11,057 nucleotides of DNA from JAUYQE01 sp035289745 (lineage in GTDB: Archaea; Nanobdellota; Nanobdellia; Woesearchaeales; GW2011-AR9): positions 1 to 11,057 of the forward strand of contig DATDWF010000063.1 in assembly GCA_035289745.1 (NCBI GenBank), in the 5' to 3' direction. The notes under the pieces are model-generated. The model was not told where the DNA came from, did not search any database, and worked only from the letters and a program-made list of their open reading frames with translations. The translations under genes were made by a program, and so were the position numbers. Positions 1 through 7,109 of this stretch are shown here, in pieces (positions within the stretch are counted from its first letter, which is position 1; every line of letters begins with the position of its first letter).

Positions 1-151
1 GCTCCGTAATCTCTTCCAACCGCCGGTACTCGGGAGAACCTCGAATACTTCCGCCATTTACCATCTCGTAAGCGACGCCCCCAGTGATCCCCAGGACTCC
101 AACTACTCCAGCAATTGCAAGTCCTTTAGCGACGGGTTTGGGGATGTTCAC
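1..151 (-). CDS. Partial membrane-anchored protein, N-terminus only
   Basis: A reading frame opens at a GTG (151-149) that overlaps the uS3 stop codon in a GTGA arrangement and stays open for about 50 codons to the window edge. The N-terminus has two lysines (residues 5 and 9), then a Gly/Ala/Val/Ile-rich hydrophobic stretch at about residues 10-28, then a polar segment rich in Arg and Glu. This looks like one signal-anchor or signal-peptide helix with the rest outside the membrane. The tight overlap suggests co-translation with the ribosomal operon. The sequence does not resemble uL29, the usual next gene after uS3 in archaea. I do not recognise the family, and too little is visible to assign a role. 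Confidence 0.6.
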   Translation of the reverse strand, partial: MNIPKPVAKGLAIAGVVGVLGITGGVAYEMVNGGSIRGSPEYRRLEEITE

Positions 152-1059
152 TTTTCTTCCTCTGTTTCAATATTTTCTTTCTCTCCCTCAACCACTTCTG
201 CAGCAGGAGTTTCTTCAACGGCAACCGGTGCTTCGGGCGCTGCTTCCCGCATAACAGTCTCAGCACTCGTTTCTTCAGCAGGAACTTCTTGCTTCACTTC
301 TTCAGCAGCACTTTCCGTTCCTTCTTTATGCTCTTCACTTTTCCCTTCTTCCTTCTTCCTCTTCTTCGCAGGCCGTTTCCTTTTTGGCTTTTCCGCTGCA
401 GCTTTCTCCTCCGCAGCTTTCTTCTCTTTCTCCATAGCCAGCTCCTCGATGACCTGCGTGGCTTCCTGCAATACTTCAATGTGATCCGGCAGCCTCAGGT
501 TCGGCGGCATGATGGCAACTTTGATGCCTACAATTCCCGTCTTTAAGAGTGCCGTGGCCTGCGCTTTGCGGACGCCGACGATAGCGATGTCCCCACATTT
601 CTTGAGGTAGCCCTTGTAAAAGCGCCAGCTTCTCGCGCGGGCACTGGGAACTTTGCCCGCAATGACCACTTCGACGCCTTTGGCGCCGGAGTTCATGACC
701 TGCTCCATCATCTTATGGCCCACGCCTTTGAAGCGCGATAGCCCGTACCGCTCCAAAGCGCCCGCGATGCGATCAGCAACAATCTGCGGGTCAAGGAAAA
801 TGTCCTTGACTTCCGTGATCTCTATCTGCGGGTTTTCCAGCCGGAATTTGTGCTTCAGCGTCTTCGTCATCTCTCTGATGTTTACTCCGCGCTTGCCGAC
901 GATTAAGCTGGGCCGGCTGGTCTCCAGGATGATTTTCTCCCCCATGGGGATTTTCTTCAGCCGGATCTGGGAAATGCCCACCCCCTGAAGCTTTTCTTCT
1001 ATGAACTTCTTGATCTGGTACTCTTTCGTCCGCTGGGCCACGAATTCGCGTTCAATCAT
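148..1059 (-). CDS. rps3: Ribosomal protein uS3 (archaeal S3p)
   Basis: Small-subunit head protein that lines the mRNA entry channel. A type II KH domain is visible, with its GxxG loop (GKRG) at residues 55-58. The C-terminal uS3 domain follows at about 85-200 and includes the conserved stretches GVEVVIAGKVPSARARSW and VGVRKAQATALLKTGIVGIK. The last ~100 residues are a low-complexity tail, first Lys/Arg-rich (about 210-240), then Glu/Ala-rich. This makes the protein longer than a typical archaeal S3 of about 210-240 residues. The ATG start (1059-1057) overlaps the uL22 stop by four bases (ATGA), so translation is probably coupled. The KH core makes the identification secure. The tail may be lineage-specific and its role is unknown. 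Confidence 0.96.
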   Translation of the reverse strand: MIEREFVAQRTKEYQIKKFIEEKLQGVGISQIRLKKIPMGEKIILETSRPSLIVGKRGVNIREMTKTLKHKFRLENPQIEITEVKDIFLDPQIVADRIAGALERYGLSRFKGVGHKMMEQVMNSGAKGVEVVIAGKVPSARARSWRFYKGYLKKCGDIAIVGVRKAQATALLKTGIVGIKVAIMPPNLRLPDHIEVLQEATQVIEELAMEKEKKAAEEKAAAEKPKRKRPAKKRKKEEGKSEEHKEGTESAAEEVKQEVPAEETSAETVMREAAPEAPVAVEETPAAEVVEGEKENIETEEEK

Positions 1060-1616
1060 GCTGTGCTCTCCGTCACGTTTTTCTTTGCCGCCTGAGGAGC
1101 ATTTGTTTTTTCTTTTCGGCTGCCCCGTTTTTGCTTCGTTCCCCTGGCTTTCCGCTCCTGCACCTCTATCTCCAGATGCGTTCGCTTGGTTCCCCGGTGG
1201 CGCCTGCCCCCGGTAACGGGAACGCTCGCTTTATTTGCCAGCAGCTTGGTGATTTTCAGATTACCGGTATCGAGGCCGAGAACCTGCGCATTCGCTTCGA
1301 CGGAACGGACCAGCTGCAGGAATGCTTTGGCAGCTTTCTGCGGATATCGGCCTGCAGCCATGCCCGGCTTATGGCCCATATCTTTGTTATAACGACGAAA
1401 CGGCACCGCTCGCCGCAAAGCAGCTACTTCTTCCAGATAGCGCTTGGCAAAAGCCGTATTCCGATAGCGCAGCGCATGGCTGATCTCCACACTCTGCTTG
1501 GTGGAGATGGAAACGCTTAAGGCCCGAGCATGGGCAGCTTTGGCTCCTGCTGCCGTTGCGGGCACCGCCATTCCTCCTGTTGCCATTCCCGATGGTGTAC
1601 TGGTTGCTTTTGCCAT
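1056..1616 (-). CDS. rpl22: Ribosomal protein uL22 (archaeal L22p)
   Basis: Large-subunit protein whose extended beta-hairpin lines the peptide exit tunnel. Family signatures are visible in order: a helix starting ISTKQSVEISHALR at about residue 37, the strongly conserved AVPFRRYNKDMGHKPG at about 70-85, GRYPQKAAKAFLQL, VEANAQVLGLD, and the hairpin followed by THLEIEVQE. The first ~30 residues are Ala/Thr/Gly-rich and weakly conserved, with further Met codons at 11 and 16, so the exact start is less certain than the identity. The C-terminus is a basic Lys/Arg tail. The gene lies 18 bases after uS19 and overlaps uS3 by four bases. No Shine-Dalgarno sequence is visible; the region before the start is A-rich. 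Confidence 0.95.
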   Translation of the reverse strand: MAKATSTPSGMATGGMAVPATAAGAKAAHARALSVSISTKQSVEISHALRYRNTAFAKRYLEEVAALRRAVPFRRYNKDMGHKPGMAAGRYPQKAAKAFLQLVRSVEANAQVLGLDTGNLKITKLLANKASVPVTGGRRHRGTKRTHLEIEVQERKARGTKQKRGSRKEKTNAPQAAKKNVTESTA

Positions 1617-1634
1617 TCTTTTAGTTTTGACTAT

Positions 1635-2015
1635 TTATCGCGCAGAGATAGCTTTGCTTGATCGAGTAGCTCCGACGCCTGCCGTACCGTGCATCACGAC
1701 TTTCCGGCTATGGGAAAACTCTCCCAGATAATGCCCAAGCATTTCCGGCGTGATAGTGATCGGGAAAAAATCTTTTCCATTATAGACGCGCAGCATCATG
1801 CCCAGCATAGAGGGAATGATGACCATATCCCGACACTGCGTTTTGATATTCTTGTCGCCACGCTCCACGCGCTTCAGCAGCTTTTTCTGCGCTTCGGTGA
1901 AGCCCCGCTTCAGCGACCGCCGCTGTCGGGCAGAAGCAAGCTCCATGAACTTCTTCATGTCGAGCTTCTGGAGCTCTTCTTCCGTCTTTCCCCGCCAGGT
2001 GAGTTGTTTTGCCAT
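1635..2015 (-). CDS. rps19: Ribosomal protein uS19 (archaeal S19p)
   Basis: Small-subunit head protein that forms a complex with uS13 near the A-site tRNA. At 126 residues it has the length and layout of archaeal S19: an N-terminal basic helical extension (about 8-50), the core MVIIPSMLGMMLRVYNGKDF, then ITPEMLGHYLGEFSHSRK and the signature HGTAGVGATRSSK near the C-terminus. The ATG at 2015 is preceded by A/T-rich sequence with no Shine-Dalgarno site. A 46-base spacer separates it from uL2 upstream and 18 bases from uL22 downstream, consistent with one transcript. Confidence 0.96.
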   Translation of the reverse strand: MAKQLTWRGKTEEELQKLDMKKFMELASARQRRSLKRGFTEAQKKLLKRVERGDKNIKTQCRDMVIIPSMLGMMLRVYNGKDFFPITITPEMLGHYLGEFSHSRKVVMHGTAGVGATRSSKAISAR

Positions 2016-2061
2016 TTTTGAATTATTTTTTTGTTTTCTCTTTTAGTCCCTATTCTTCTCT

Positions 2062-2766
2062 TTACCTTCTCCGTCCCGTCCGCCGCGGGGCGATCTTACC
2101 AACTTTTCTTCCGGGTGGAGCACTGCGCGGAGACTGCGTGGGCCGCCCTTTGATATGGGAGTTCTTTCCACCGAAAGGATGGTCAACTGCATTCATGGAA
2201 ATGCCGCAGACTCTCGGATATAATTTGTTTCTTGCCCGCATTTTCTTCATGCGCGTTCCTGCTTTCAGGAAGGGCTTCTCGACGCGGCCTGAGCCAGCTA
2301 ACACGCCGATGGCTGCCCGGCACTCGGGAAGAAATATTTTTTCTTTCTTCGAAGGTAATTTGATGTGAACGCCCCGCTCGGTTTTTGCTACTACTTTTGC
2401 AAACGTGCCTGAGGAGCGGACCAGTTTTCCGCCATCGCCGGGGCGCAATTCAATATTATAAATAGCTGTTCCCTCTGGGATCTTTGCTAACGGCAGCACA
2501 TTGCCCATTTTGAGGTCGCTCTCTTCACCAACCGAGATCTCATCGCCAATCTTGATGCCCTCGGGAGCAAACGCCAAGTCCCGCTCTCCGGTCAGGTATT
2601 TCACTTCCATCAGCGGAGCCGTATGCGCGGCACAGTGCACTAAATCGACAACGATGCCGTTCGTCGGCATAGTGGGGAATTTCACCGAGCCTTTGAAATG
2701 ATGGCTCGGCGCCCTATAAGTAGGGCTGCCTTTTCCCCGCCGCTGCTGGATTAAGTTTTTTCCCAT
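2062..2766 (-). CDS. rpl2: Ribosomal protein uL2 (archaeal L2p)
   Basis: Large-subunit protein needed for subunit joining and peptidyl-transferase centre assembly. It has the OB-fold and SH3-like domains of the family. RPGDGGKLVRSSGTFA is visible at residues 108-123, and the signature GISMNAVDHPFGG ends at residue 200 with the conserved histidine at 196. The C-terminus (SAPPGRKVGKIAPRRTG) also matches. At 234 residues the length is normal for archaea. The glycine-rich loop after HPFGG is slightly altered (KNSHIKG, where GRHQHPG-like sequence is more usual), probably neutral variation. It lies between uL23 (55-base gap) and uS19 (46-base gap). No Shine-Dalgarno site is visible. Confidence 0.97.
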   Translation of the reverse strand: MGKNLIQQRRGKGSPTYRAPSHHFKGSVKFPTMPTNGIVVDLVHCAAHTAPLMEVKYLTGERDLAFAPEGIKIGDEISVGEESDLKMGNVLPLAKIPEGTAIYNIELRPGDGGKLVRSSGTFAKVVAKTERGVHIKLPSKKEKIFLPECRAAIGVLAGSGRVEKPFLKAGTRMKKMRARNKLYPRVCGISMNAVDHPFGGKNSHIKGRPTQSPRSAPPGRKVGKIAPRRTGRRR

Positions 2767-2821
2767 GGTGGTTTGGTTGTTTGTTGATTTTTATTGTTTG
2801 CTGGTTATTCATGAGCGATGA

Positions 2822-3184
2822 TCAGATGAGCCCCAGATCAGCACCGATGTCCGACGCTGAGGATGCCGCACTGAGCTTGACAAGAGCGCGCTTCTCGCCT
2901 TTGAACGAATTTTGTACATTTACATCCAAGACTTTTACGGAAAAGAGCTCTTCCACCGCCCGCTTGACTTCCGGCTTGGTGGCCCGGGGGTCAACAACAA
3001 AGCTCAGCTTGTTTTCAAACTCCATCTGCCGCAGGCTTTTTTCCGTCGATAACGGGCGCTGGAGTATCTGGTAGGAATCGAAAGCTTCGGCATTTTTTTC
3101 AGATTTTTTTTTCAACGCCGCTGTTGCAGGCAGCGTTTTTTCCCCATGCTTTTCCATCGTTTTAGTCTTCTGTGCCATGTGCAT
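2822..3184 (-). CDS. rpl23: Ribosomal protein uL23 (archaeal L23p)
   Basis: Large-subunit protein at the tunnel exit, the docking site for SRP and nascent-chain factors. The core begins at about residue 38 (YQILQRPLSTEKSLRQME). It continues through LSFVVDPRATKPEVKRAVEE and FSVKVLDVNVQ, the classic L23 fold signatures. A Lys-rich N-terminal extension of about 35 residues precedes the core. The ATG at 3184 shares its A with the uL4 stop (TAATG), so it is probably translated by termination-reinitiation. A second ATG two codons later could also be used. The family's conserved C-terminal GxKKA(Y/F)V-like strand appears as GEKRALVKL, followed by a short acidic end. Confidence 0.95.
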   Translation of the reverse strand: MHMAQKTKTMEKHGEKTLPATAALKKKSEKNAEAFDSYQILQRPLSTEKSLRQMEFENKLSFVVDPRATKPEVKRAVEELFSVKVLDVNVQNSFKGEKRALVKLSAASSASDIGADLGLI

Positions 3185-3999
3185 TATATAAACAGTTTTT
3201 CTTTCTCCAGCACGTCCAAAGCCTTCTCAGTCCAGAGCGTCACTCTGCCCGGCATCGTGCCGGGGGCTAAGAGTTCAGCATTGACCGCCCGAACGGGAAC
3301 AACATCAATGCCGGGAATATTGCGCGCTGCTTTACATAACGAAGAAGCTTCATCGCCGACGACGAGCAGGAGCCCTTTCTTTTTCTTATACCGCCGCCCG
3401 CGCAGCTTGCCGATGCCGGCGCGGATTTTCTTCAGGAGGGAGCGCTGCAATTCCTCGCCAAATCCCAAAGCAGAGAGCACCGCCTGCACTTCTTTGGTCG
3501 TCTTCAGCTGTTCGAGAGATTTGTCTAAGATGAAAGGGTATTCGGCAGGAATATGATGCCCTCGATGCGCAACCAGAGCGTTATTGAGCGTCGCTGCCAT
3601 TGCCGACCGAATCGCTTTGCGGTTTTCTTTTTTATTCAGCTTTTTTTCAAAATTCTTTTCGGCTCGGGGAGGATGCGCCCGTCGCCCACCCCTGGTCTGC
3701 GGCGTTAAGGCGCCAACCCAGCCCATGCGGGAACCCCGCCGGGAAAGGATCTTGCGCTTGACTCTGCTGATGCCCTGGCCGTATGTTCCTCGATAATCAT
3801 GGCGCCGCTTGCTGGTTTCAGCGGAATGCCGCTGGCCAGCTTCCAGGAACGTTCCGTACTTTTGACGGGCAGCACTCTGCAACGCCACCACCGCCCGGCG
3901 GATCAAGTCCGGCCGATACGCTTCGCTAAATTGCACGGGCAGCGAACGTTCGCTGAGCTTTTTCTTTTCCATCGAAAAAATCGGAATTTTGGCAGCCAT
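3184..3999 (-). CDS. rpl4: Ribosomal protein uL4 (archaeal L4p / eukaryotic L4e type)
   Basis: Large-subunit protein with a globular domain and a long loop reaching the exit-tunnel constriction. The N-terminus carries the conserved layout ending LPVQFSEAYRPDLIRRAVVA. The tunnel loop (about residues 60-125) is rich in Gly and Arg, including KRRHDYRGTYGQGISRVKRK and the GGRRAHPP turn. RSAMAATLNN and the Rossmann-like C-terminal part (LLLVVGDEASSLCKAARNIP, then VVPVRAVNAELLAPG) follow. At 271 residues it is of normal archaeal length and lacks the eukaryotic C-terminal extension. The ATG at 3999 follows an A-rich spacer of 52 bases after uL3 and has no Shine-Dalgarno site. Confidence 0.96.
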   Translation of the reverse strand: MAAKIPIFSMEKKKLSERSLPVQFSEAYRPDLIRRAVVALQSAARQKYGTFLEAGQRHSAETSKRRHDYRGTYGQGISRVKRKILSRRGSRMGWVGALTPQTRGGRRAHPPRAEKNFEKKLNKKENRKAIRSAMAATLNNALVAHRGHHIPAEYPFILDKSLEQLKTTKEVQAVLSALGFGEELQRSLLKKIRAGIGKLRGRRYKKKKGLLLVVGDEASSLCKAARNIPGIDVVPVRAVNAELLAPGTMPGRVTLWTEKALDVLEKEKLFI

Positions 4000-4051
4000 T
4001 TTTGTTATTTTTTCTTTTATCTTTTTTTAGTTTTCTTTTTTGATAAACATC

Positions 4052-5011
4052 TCAATGGACGAGAGTAATCATCTCCGGCGCTTCTTTTGGCAATCGCGTA
4101 TCCGGCCGGCGAGCCGGAGTTAAGGCCACGGCCCGCTTTCTTGAACCGACGATCGAGCCTTTAATGAGCAAGTAGGGATGCCGAACCAGGCCATACTGTA
4201 AAAGCCCGCTTTTAGGATTGACTTCTTTGCTGTCTTTTCCAATTTTAAGGATACGTTTGTTATACTCGGTCCGCAGATGGTAGCCCATTTTTCCGCTCTG
4301 CGCCACGCTAAATCGAACGCGGTTCGGATGCCACGGGCCCAGTGTCCCAATGCCTCGTTTCGTTTTCTCGGCTTTATGCTGCCGGACGGGAATGCCATAG
4401 CGCTTGACTGTTCCCTGGAAGCCTTTGCCTTTGGTGATGCCATGCACGTCGACAAAATTCCCTTCACCAAAAACATCAGTGATAGAAAGCTCTTTTCCCA
4501 GCAGCTCTTTGGCAGCAGCACTTTTCTGCTCCAGCGAACCACCTAAAGCCATTTCCAGCAGCTTGGGCTTCTTGGCGCCCGTCGCTTCGGGTGGGAATGA
4601 AGAAACCAGCAAACGAACATCACCGAAATCTTTTACTTCATCAACAGATTTAGTTTTTTTCTTAGGAAGGGGAATTTTGCGAGAAAGATGCGGCGGTAAT
4701 TTTTCCGCCAGGACAGTAGCAGATTTTCGCCAGCCAAATGGTGATAATGTATAGAAAGCTAAACCCATCACGAAAAGGGGCGGGCATTCGATAATGGTGG
4801 TCGCCAGAGAAATTTGCTCACCTTTTGTCAGGGAGCGAGGGCCATTATCACGCACGATGGCATGAGCCATGCCCGCTTTATAGCCGATAAAGCCCAACGG
4901 TTTCACGGCAGGCGAGCTAGCCCAGGAACGAAGGCGAGCAACACTTTTGGTCGCCCGTTTTCGAGGCCAAAATTGCAAACTTCCCCGACGGGGATGGTGT
5001 TTTCTTCCCAT
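4052..5011 (-). CDS. rpl3: Ribosomal protein uL3 (archaeal L3p)
   Basis: Early-assembling large-subunit protein whose extensions approach the peptidyl-transferase centre. The archaeal/eukaryotic N-terminus GRKHHPRRGSLQFWPRKRA directly follows the start Met, which fixes the start at 5011. Further signatures are LGFIGYKAGMAHAI, VDVHGITKGKGFQGTVKR and GTLGPWHPNRVRFSVAQSGK, followed by GYHLRTEYNKRI. The length of 319 residues is close to the archaeal norm of about 330-350. It is the first gene of the minus-strand ribosomal unit. No other gene is evident between it and the divergent nop5. The bases just before the start show no Shine-Dalgarno site. Confidence 0.97.
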   Translation of the reverse strand: MGRKHHPRRGSLQFWPRKRATKSVARLRSWASSPAVKPLGFIGYKAGMAHAIVRDNGPRSLTKGEQISLATTIIECPPLFVMGLAFYTLSPFGWRKSATVLAEKLPPHLSRKIPLPKKKTKSVDEVKDFGDVRLLVSSFPPEATGAKKPKLLEMALGGSLEQKSAAAKELLGKELSITDVFGEGNFVDVHGITKGKGFQGTVKRYGIPVRQHKAEKTKRGIGTLGPWHPNRVRFSVAQSGKMGYHLRTEYNKRILKIGKDSKEVNPKSGLLQYGLVRHPYLLIKGSIVGSRKRAVALTPARRPDTRLPKEAPEMITLVH

Positions 5012-5288
5012 GGAACAGGATACATAGCCACAACGCTTTCACGAGTGGTCTCCACATTTTTCCGTCGTGAACAAAGCACCAGGCATAAGCCTCTGCAGTG
5101 CCGAACGGGCTTGGGCATCAGAGCGATGCGGAAATGAACTGCCTTTACCGGATTTCCCATCAAAGAATTTCTTCCCCTGATGGAACCCTTCTCAGGCGTT
5201 GTTCCCCTCCTATTTAGCAGCTTTCACTGCCAGTGTAGTGGGGGTTTGAGCCCGTTTCTACGGAAATTCTTCTTAGGAAGACAAATCA
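5012..5288 (-). other. Non-coding leader of the uL3 operon with a possible folded RNA
   Basis: This stretch lies between the TATA box and uL3 on the minus strand. Read as RNA, a perfect 9-bp pairing joins AAGAATTTC (5271-5263) with GAAATTCTT (5171-5163) and would close a domain of about 109 nt. Shorter internal pairings exist: GGG/CCC (5251-5253 with 5242-5244), CACT/AGTG (5225-5235) and a CCTGA/TCAGG stem (5176-5196). The expected transcription start from the TATA box (about 5262-5268) falls at the outer stem. It could be a regulatory leader of the ribosomal operon or a small separate RNA. Part of the stretch is also open in two reading frames, but neither looks like a gene. The evidence is structural only and modest. 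Confidence 0.35.
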
Positions 5289-5296
5289 TTTATAAA
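5289..5296. promoter_or_regulatory. TATA box, palindromic, for nop5 and possibly for uL3
   Basis: TTTATAAA matches the archaeal TATA-box consensus and reads the same on both strands. On the plus strand it would place transcription start near 5318-5322, leaving a leader of about 12-16 bases before the nop5 ATG at 5334. On the minus strand it would start an RNA near 5262-5268, about 250 bases before uL3. I can see no clear BRE on either side that sets direction. The plus-strand use is the better supported of the two. Confidence 0.55.
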
Positions 5297-5333
5297 CTTG
5301 TCGGTAGAAAATGGGGCTACTACAGGAACAAAA

Positions 5334-6287
5334 ATGGCCAAAACCATCTTTACCAATATCCTTGGCTGCTTTGTCATCGATGATGAAAAGATCATCGAGC
5401 AAAAGCTCTTTCCCGATAGCGCAGCGTATAAGCAGCGGGAAGAGGTCGAGAAAGCCTTCCGGGCAAAATATCCGAAAGCCGTGCCGCTTCCGGAAGAAAA
5501 ATTATCCCCGGTACTCGCTCTCTTCACGGATACACGCTATTTTTCTTTGTTCCGTGAAAGAAACATCCAACTGACCAAAGAAGCGCTCAAAGCCGCCGTA
5601 TCCGACGATGATTTCATTTCCCAGGCGATAAACAGCAGCAAGGAGCTGGACAAGATCTGCAATACGCTCGCCAAAAGGCTCCGCGAATGGTACGATCTCT
5701 ATGCCCCCGAAAAAGTCCGGAGCATTGACGCGCATGAGCAATTTGTTGAAGCGGTGCTGGCCGGAGAAAAAGACTCGGAAAGCTTTGGGGCAGAGCTTAC
5801 CCCCGAGCATCTCCAAGAGATGAAAGACGTCGCCCGGCAGGTGCAGAACCTCTATGCGTTGCGCCGGCAGCAGGAATTGTATCTCGAAAAAGTCATGCAA
5901 ACGTATTGCCCAAACCTCCTGAAGCTGGCAGGGGCGCTTATCGGTGCCCAGCTGCTCGATCATGCCAAAAGCTTGAAGCGCTTGGCCCTGCTGCCGGCTT
6001 CGACGATTCAGCTCCTCGGTGCGGAGAAAGCCCTCTTTCGGCACATGACAACGGGAAGCCGCAGCCCGAAATATGGCTTGCTGTACCAGCATCCTCTCGT
6101 CCAGAAAGCCCGGCCGAGCGAACGGGGAAAAGTTGCCCGCATGCTCGCCGATAAGCTGTCCCTCTGCGCACGCTTGGATTATTTTAAAGGGGGCTTTCAT
6201 GGGAAAGAATATCTGCAAGAATTAGAGAAGAAAGTCGCTGCTGATACTCTCCAAAAACAAAAGAAAAGGAGGGTGCTGAAACCATGA
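5334..6287 (+). CDS. nop5: Nop5 (Nop56/58 family), box C/D sRNP core protein
   Basis: Scaffold of the archaeal box C/D sRNP. It bridges L7Ae bound to the guide-RNA kink-turn and the methyltransferase fibrillarin in 2'-O-methylation of rRNA and tRNA. The N-terminal fibrillarin-binding domain is followed by WYDLYAPE at about residues 119-126, the coiled-coil region, and the Nop domain with PNLLKLAGALIGAQLLDHA, LPASTIQLLGAEKALFRHM (about 221-238), GSRSPKYGLLYQHPLV (about 241-256) and RGKVARMLADKLSLCARLDY. I chose the ATG at 5334 because an in-frame TTG at 5298 lies immediately after the TATA box and would not be in the mRNA. The 317 residues are short for the family, mainly because the Lys-rich C-terminal tail is brief. 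The stop overlaps the fibrillarin start (ATGA). Confidence 0.95.
   Translation: MAKTIFTNILGCFVIDDEKIIEQKLFPDSAAYKQREEVEKAFRAKYPKAVPLPEEKLSPVLALFTDTRYFSLFRERNIQLTKEALKAAVSDDDFISQAINSSKELDKICNTLAKRLREWYDLYAPEKVRSIDAHEQFVEAVLAGEKDSESFGAELTPEHLQEMKDVARQVQNLYALRRQQELYLEKVMQTYCPNLLKLAGALIGAQLLDHAKSLKRLALLPASTIQLLGAEKALFRHMTTGSRSPKYGLLYQHPLVQKARPSERGKVARMLADKLSLCARLDYFKGGFHGKEYLQELEKKVAADTLQKQKKRRVLKP
6268..6275 (+). promoter_or_regulatory. Strong Shine-Dalgarno site for fibrillarin
   Basis: GGAGGGTG is a near-perfect complement to the archaeal 16S rRNA 3' end and sits eight bases before the ATG at 6284, inside the end of nop5. It decides the fibrillarin start in favour of 6284 over the internal ATG at 6443, where the conserved domain begins. 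The ribosomal genes in this window lack such sites. Confidence 0.75.
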
Positions 6288-7099
6288 GCCCGAACACGAG
6301 AACTGGAATGCACCGGAGAGAACGGAGAACAAACGGAAGAGAGCAGCCCCGTAAACCCAACCAAGACGAGCGGAAAAGAGAAGGCGGGAGCTTCAGTCAT
6401 CAAGAACAGAGCCGCCTTCCCGAACAAAAGAAAGAATGGAGCATGCAGCCCCATCACGTTTTTGAGCTCTATCAGCGAGGCCGGCACCTGTTCACCAAGA
6501 ATCTCCTCCCGGGAAAAGCGCCTTTTGCAGAGCAGCTCGTCCGGGAAAAAGGAGAAGAATATCGACACCTTGATCCCCGACGCAGCAAGCTGGCCGCGCT
6601 CATCCTGAAAGGCTGCACCAACACCGGCATCCGCAAAGGAAACATTGTGCTTTATCTCGGCGTCTCGCACGGCTATACTGCCTCTTTTGTTTCTGACATG
6701 ATTGGCCCTGATGGATTGCTTTTTGGCATTGATCCGGCGCCGCGGGTGATGCGGGATTTTGTGTTCCTGGCGGAAGCGCGGAAAAATATGGCGCCTCTTC
6801 TAGCGGATGCCAACCATCCCGAGGAATACGTCGGCAGGGTGTGCTTGGCTGATGTGGTGTACCAAGACATTGCGCAGCGGAACCAGGCCGAGATATTCAT
6901 CAAAAACTGCCAGCTCTTCCTCAGGAAAGGCGGCTATGGGCTGTTAGCCGTGAAAGCCCGCAGCATTGATGTGACGAAACGGCCCAAAGTCCTCTTTGAA
7001 GACGTGCGCCAGCAGCTAGAGAAAGTCTTTACGGTCATCGATTTTCGCATCCTTGAGCCAGAGCAGAGAGACCATTGCATGATTGTGGTGAAGAAGTGA
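6284..7099 (+). CDS. flpA: Fibrillarin-like rRNA/tRNA 2'-O-methyltransferase
   Basis: SAM-dependent methyltransferase of the box C/D sRNP, recruited by Nop5. The conserved domain starts at about residue 54 with VFELYQRGRHLFTKNLLPG. The SAM-binding motif I reads VLYLGVSHGYT (122-132), followed by GIDPAPRVMRD (acidic D150), ADA at 174-176, the catalytic-type YQDIAQ (193-198), and the family hallmark GGYGLLAVKARSIDVTKRPK (216-235). Motif I departs from the usual GAxxGTT. Residues 1-53 form an Arg/Gln/Glu-rich, probably disordered extension missing from most archaeal homologues. It is supported as real by the Shine-Dalgarno site and the overlap with nop5. Gene order nop5-flpA is the standard archaeal pairing. 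Confidence 0.95.
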   Translation: MSPNTRTGMHRRERRTNGREQPRKPNQDERKREGGSFSHQEQSRLPEQKKEWSMQPHHVFELYQRGRHLFTKNLLPGKAPFAEQLVREKGEEYRHLDPRRSKLAALILKGCTNTGIRKGNIVLYLGVSHGYTASFVSDMIGPDGLLFGIDPAPRVMRDFVFLAEARKNMAPLLADANHPEEYVGRVCLADVVYQDIAQRNQAEIFIKNCQLFLRKGGYGLLAVKARSIDVTKRPKVLFEDVRQQLEKVFTVIDFRILEPEQRDHCMIVVKK

Positions 7100-7109
7100 G
7101 GGGGAAGAG

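Noticed and set aside
289..2368. Several long plus-strand open frames opposite the ribosomal genes
   Set aside because: They lie antisense to securely identified ribosomal proteins and show only compositional artefacts such as Phe/Leu-rich runs opposite Lys/Glu-rich coding sequence.
4903..5163. An 86-codon minus-strand frame upstream of and overlapping the uL3 start
   Set aside because: More than 100 bases overlap the securely identified uL3 N-terminus in another frame, and the unique part resembles no family. A second frame in phase with uL3 is also open but has a TGA nine codons before the uL3 ATG and no start codon.
5221..5263. A tRNA-like T-arm (GGG-loop-CCC) between uL3 and nop5
   Set aside because: No acceptor stem, anticodon arm or conserved T-loop bases could be arranged around it on either strand.
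5298..5333. TTG start extending Nop5 by 12 residues
   Set aside because: The codon lies two bases after the TATA box, so it would be upstream of the expected transcription start. The ATG at 5334 gives the normal Nop5 N-terminus.
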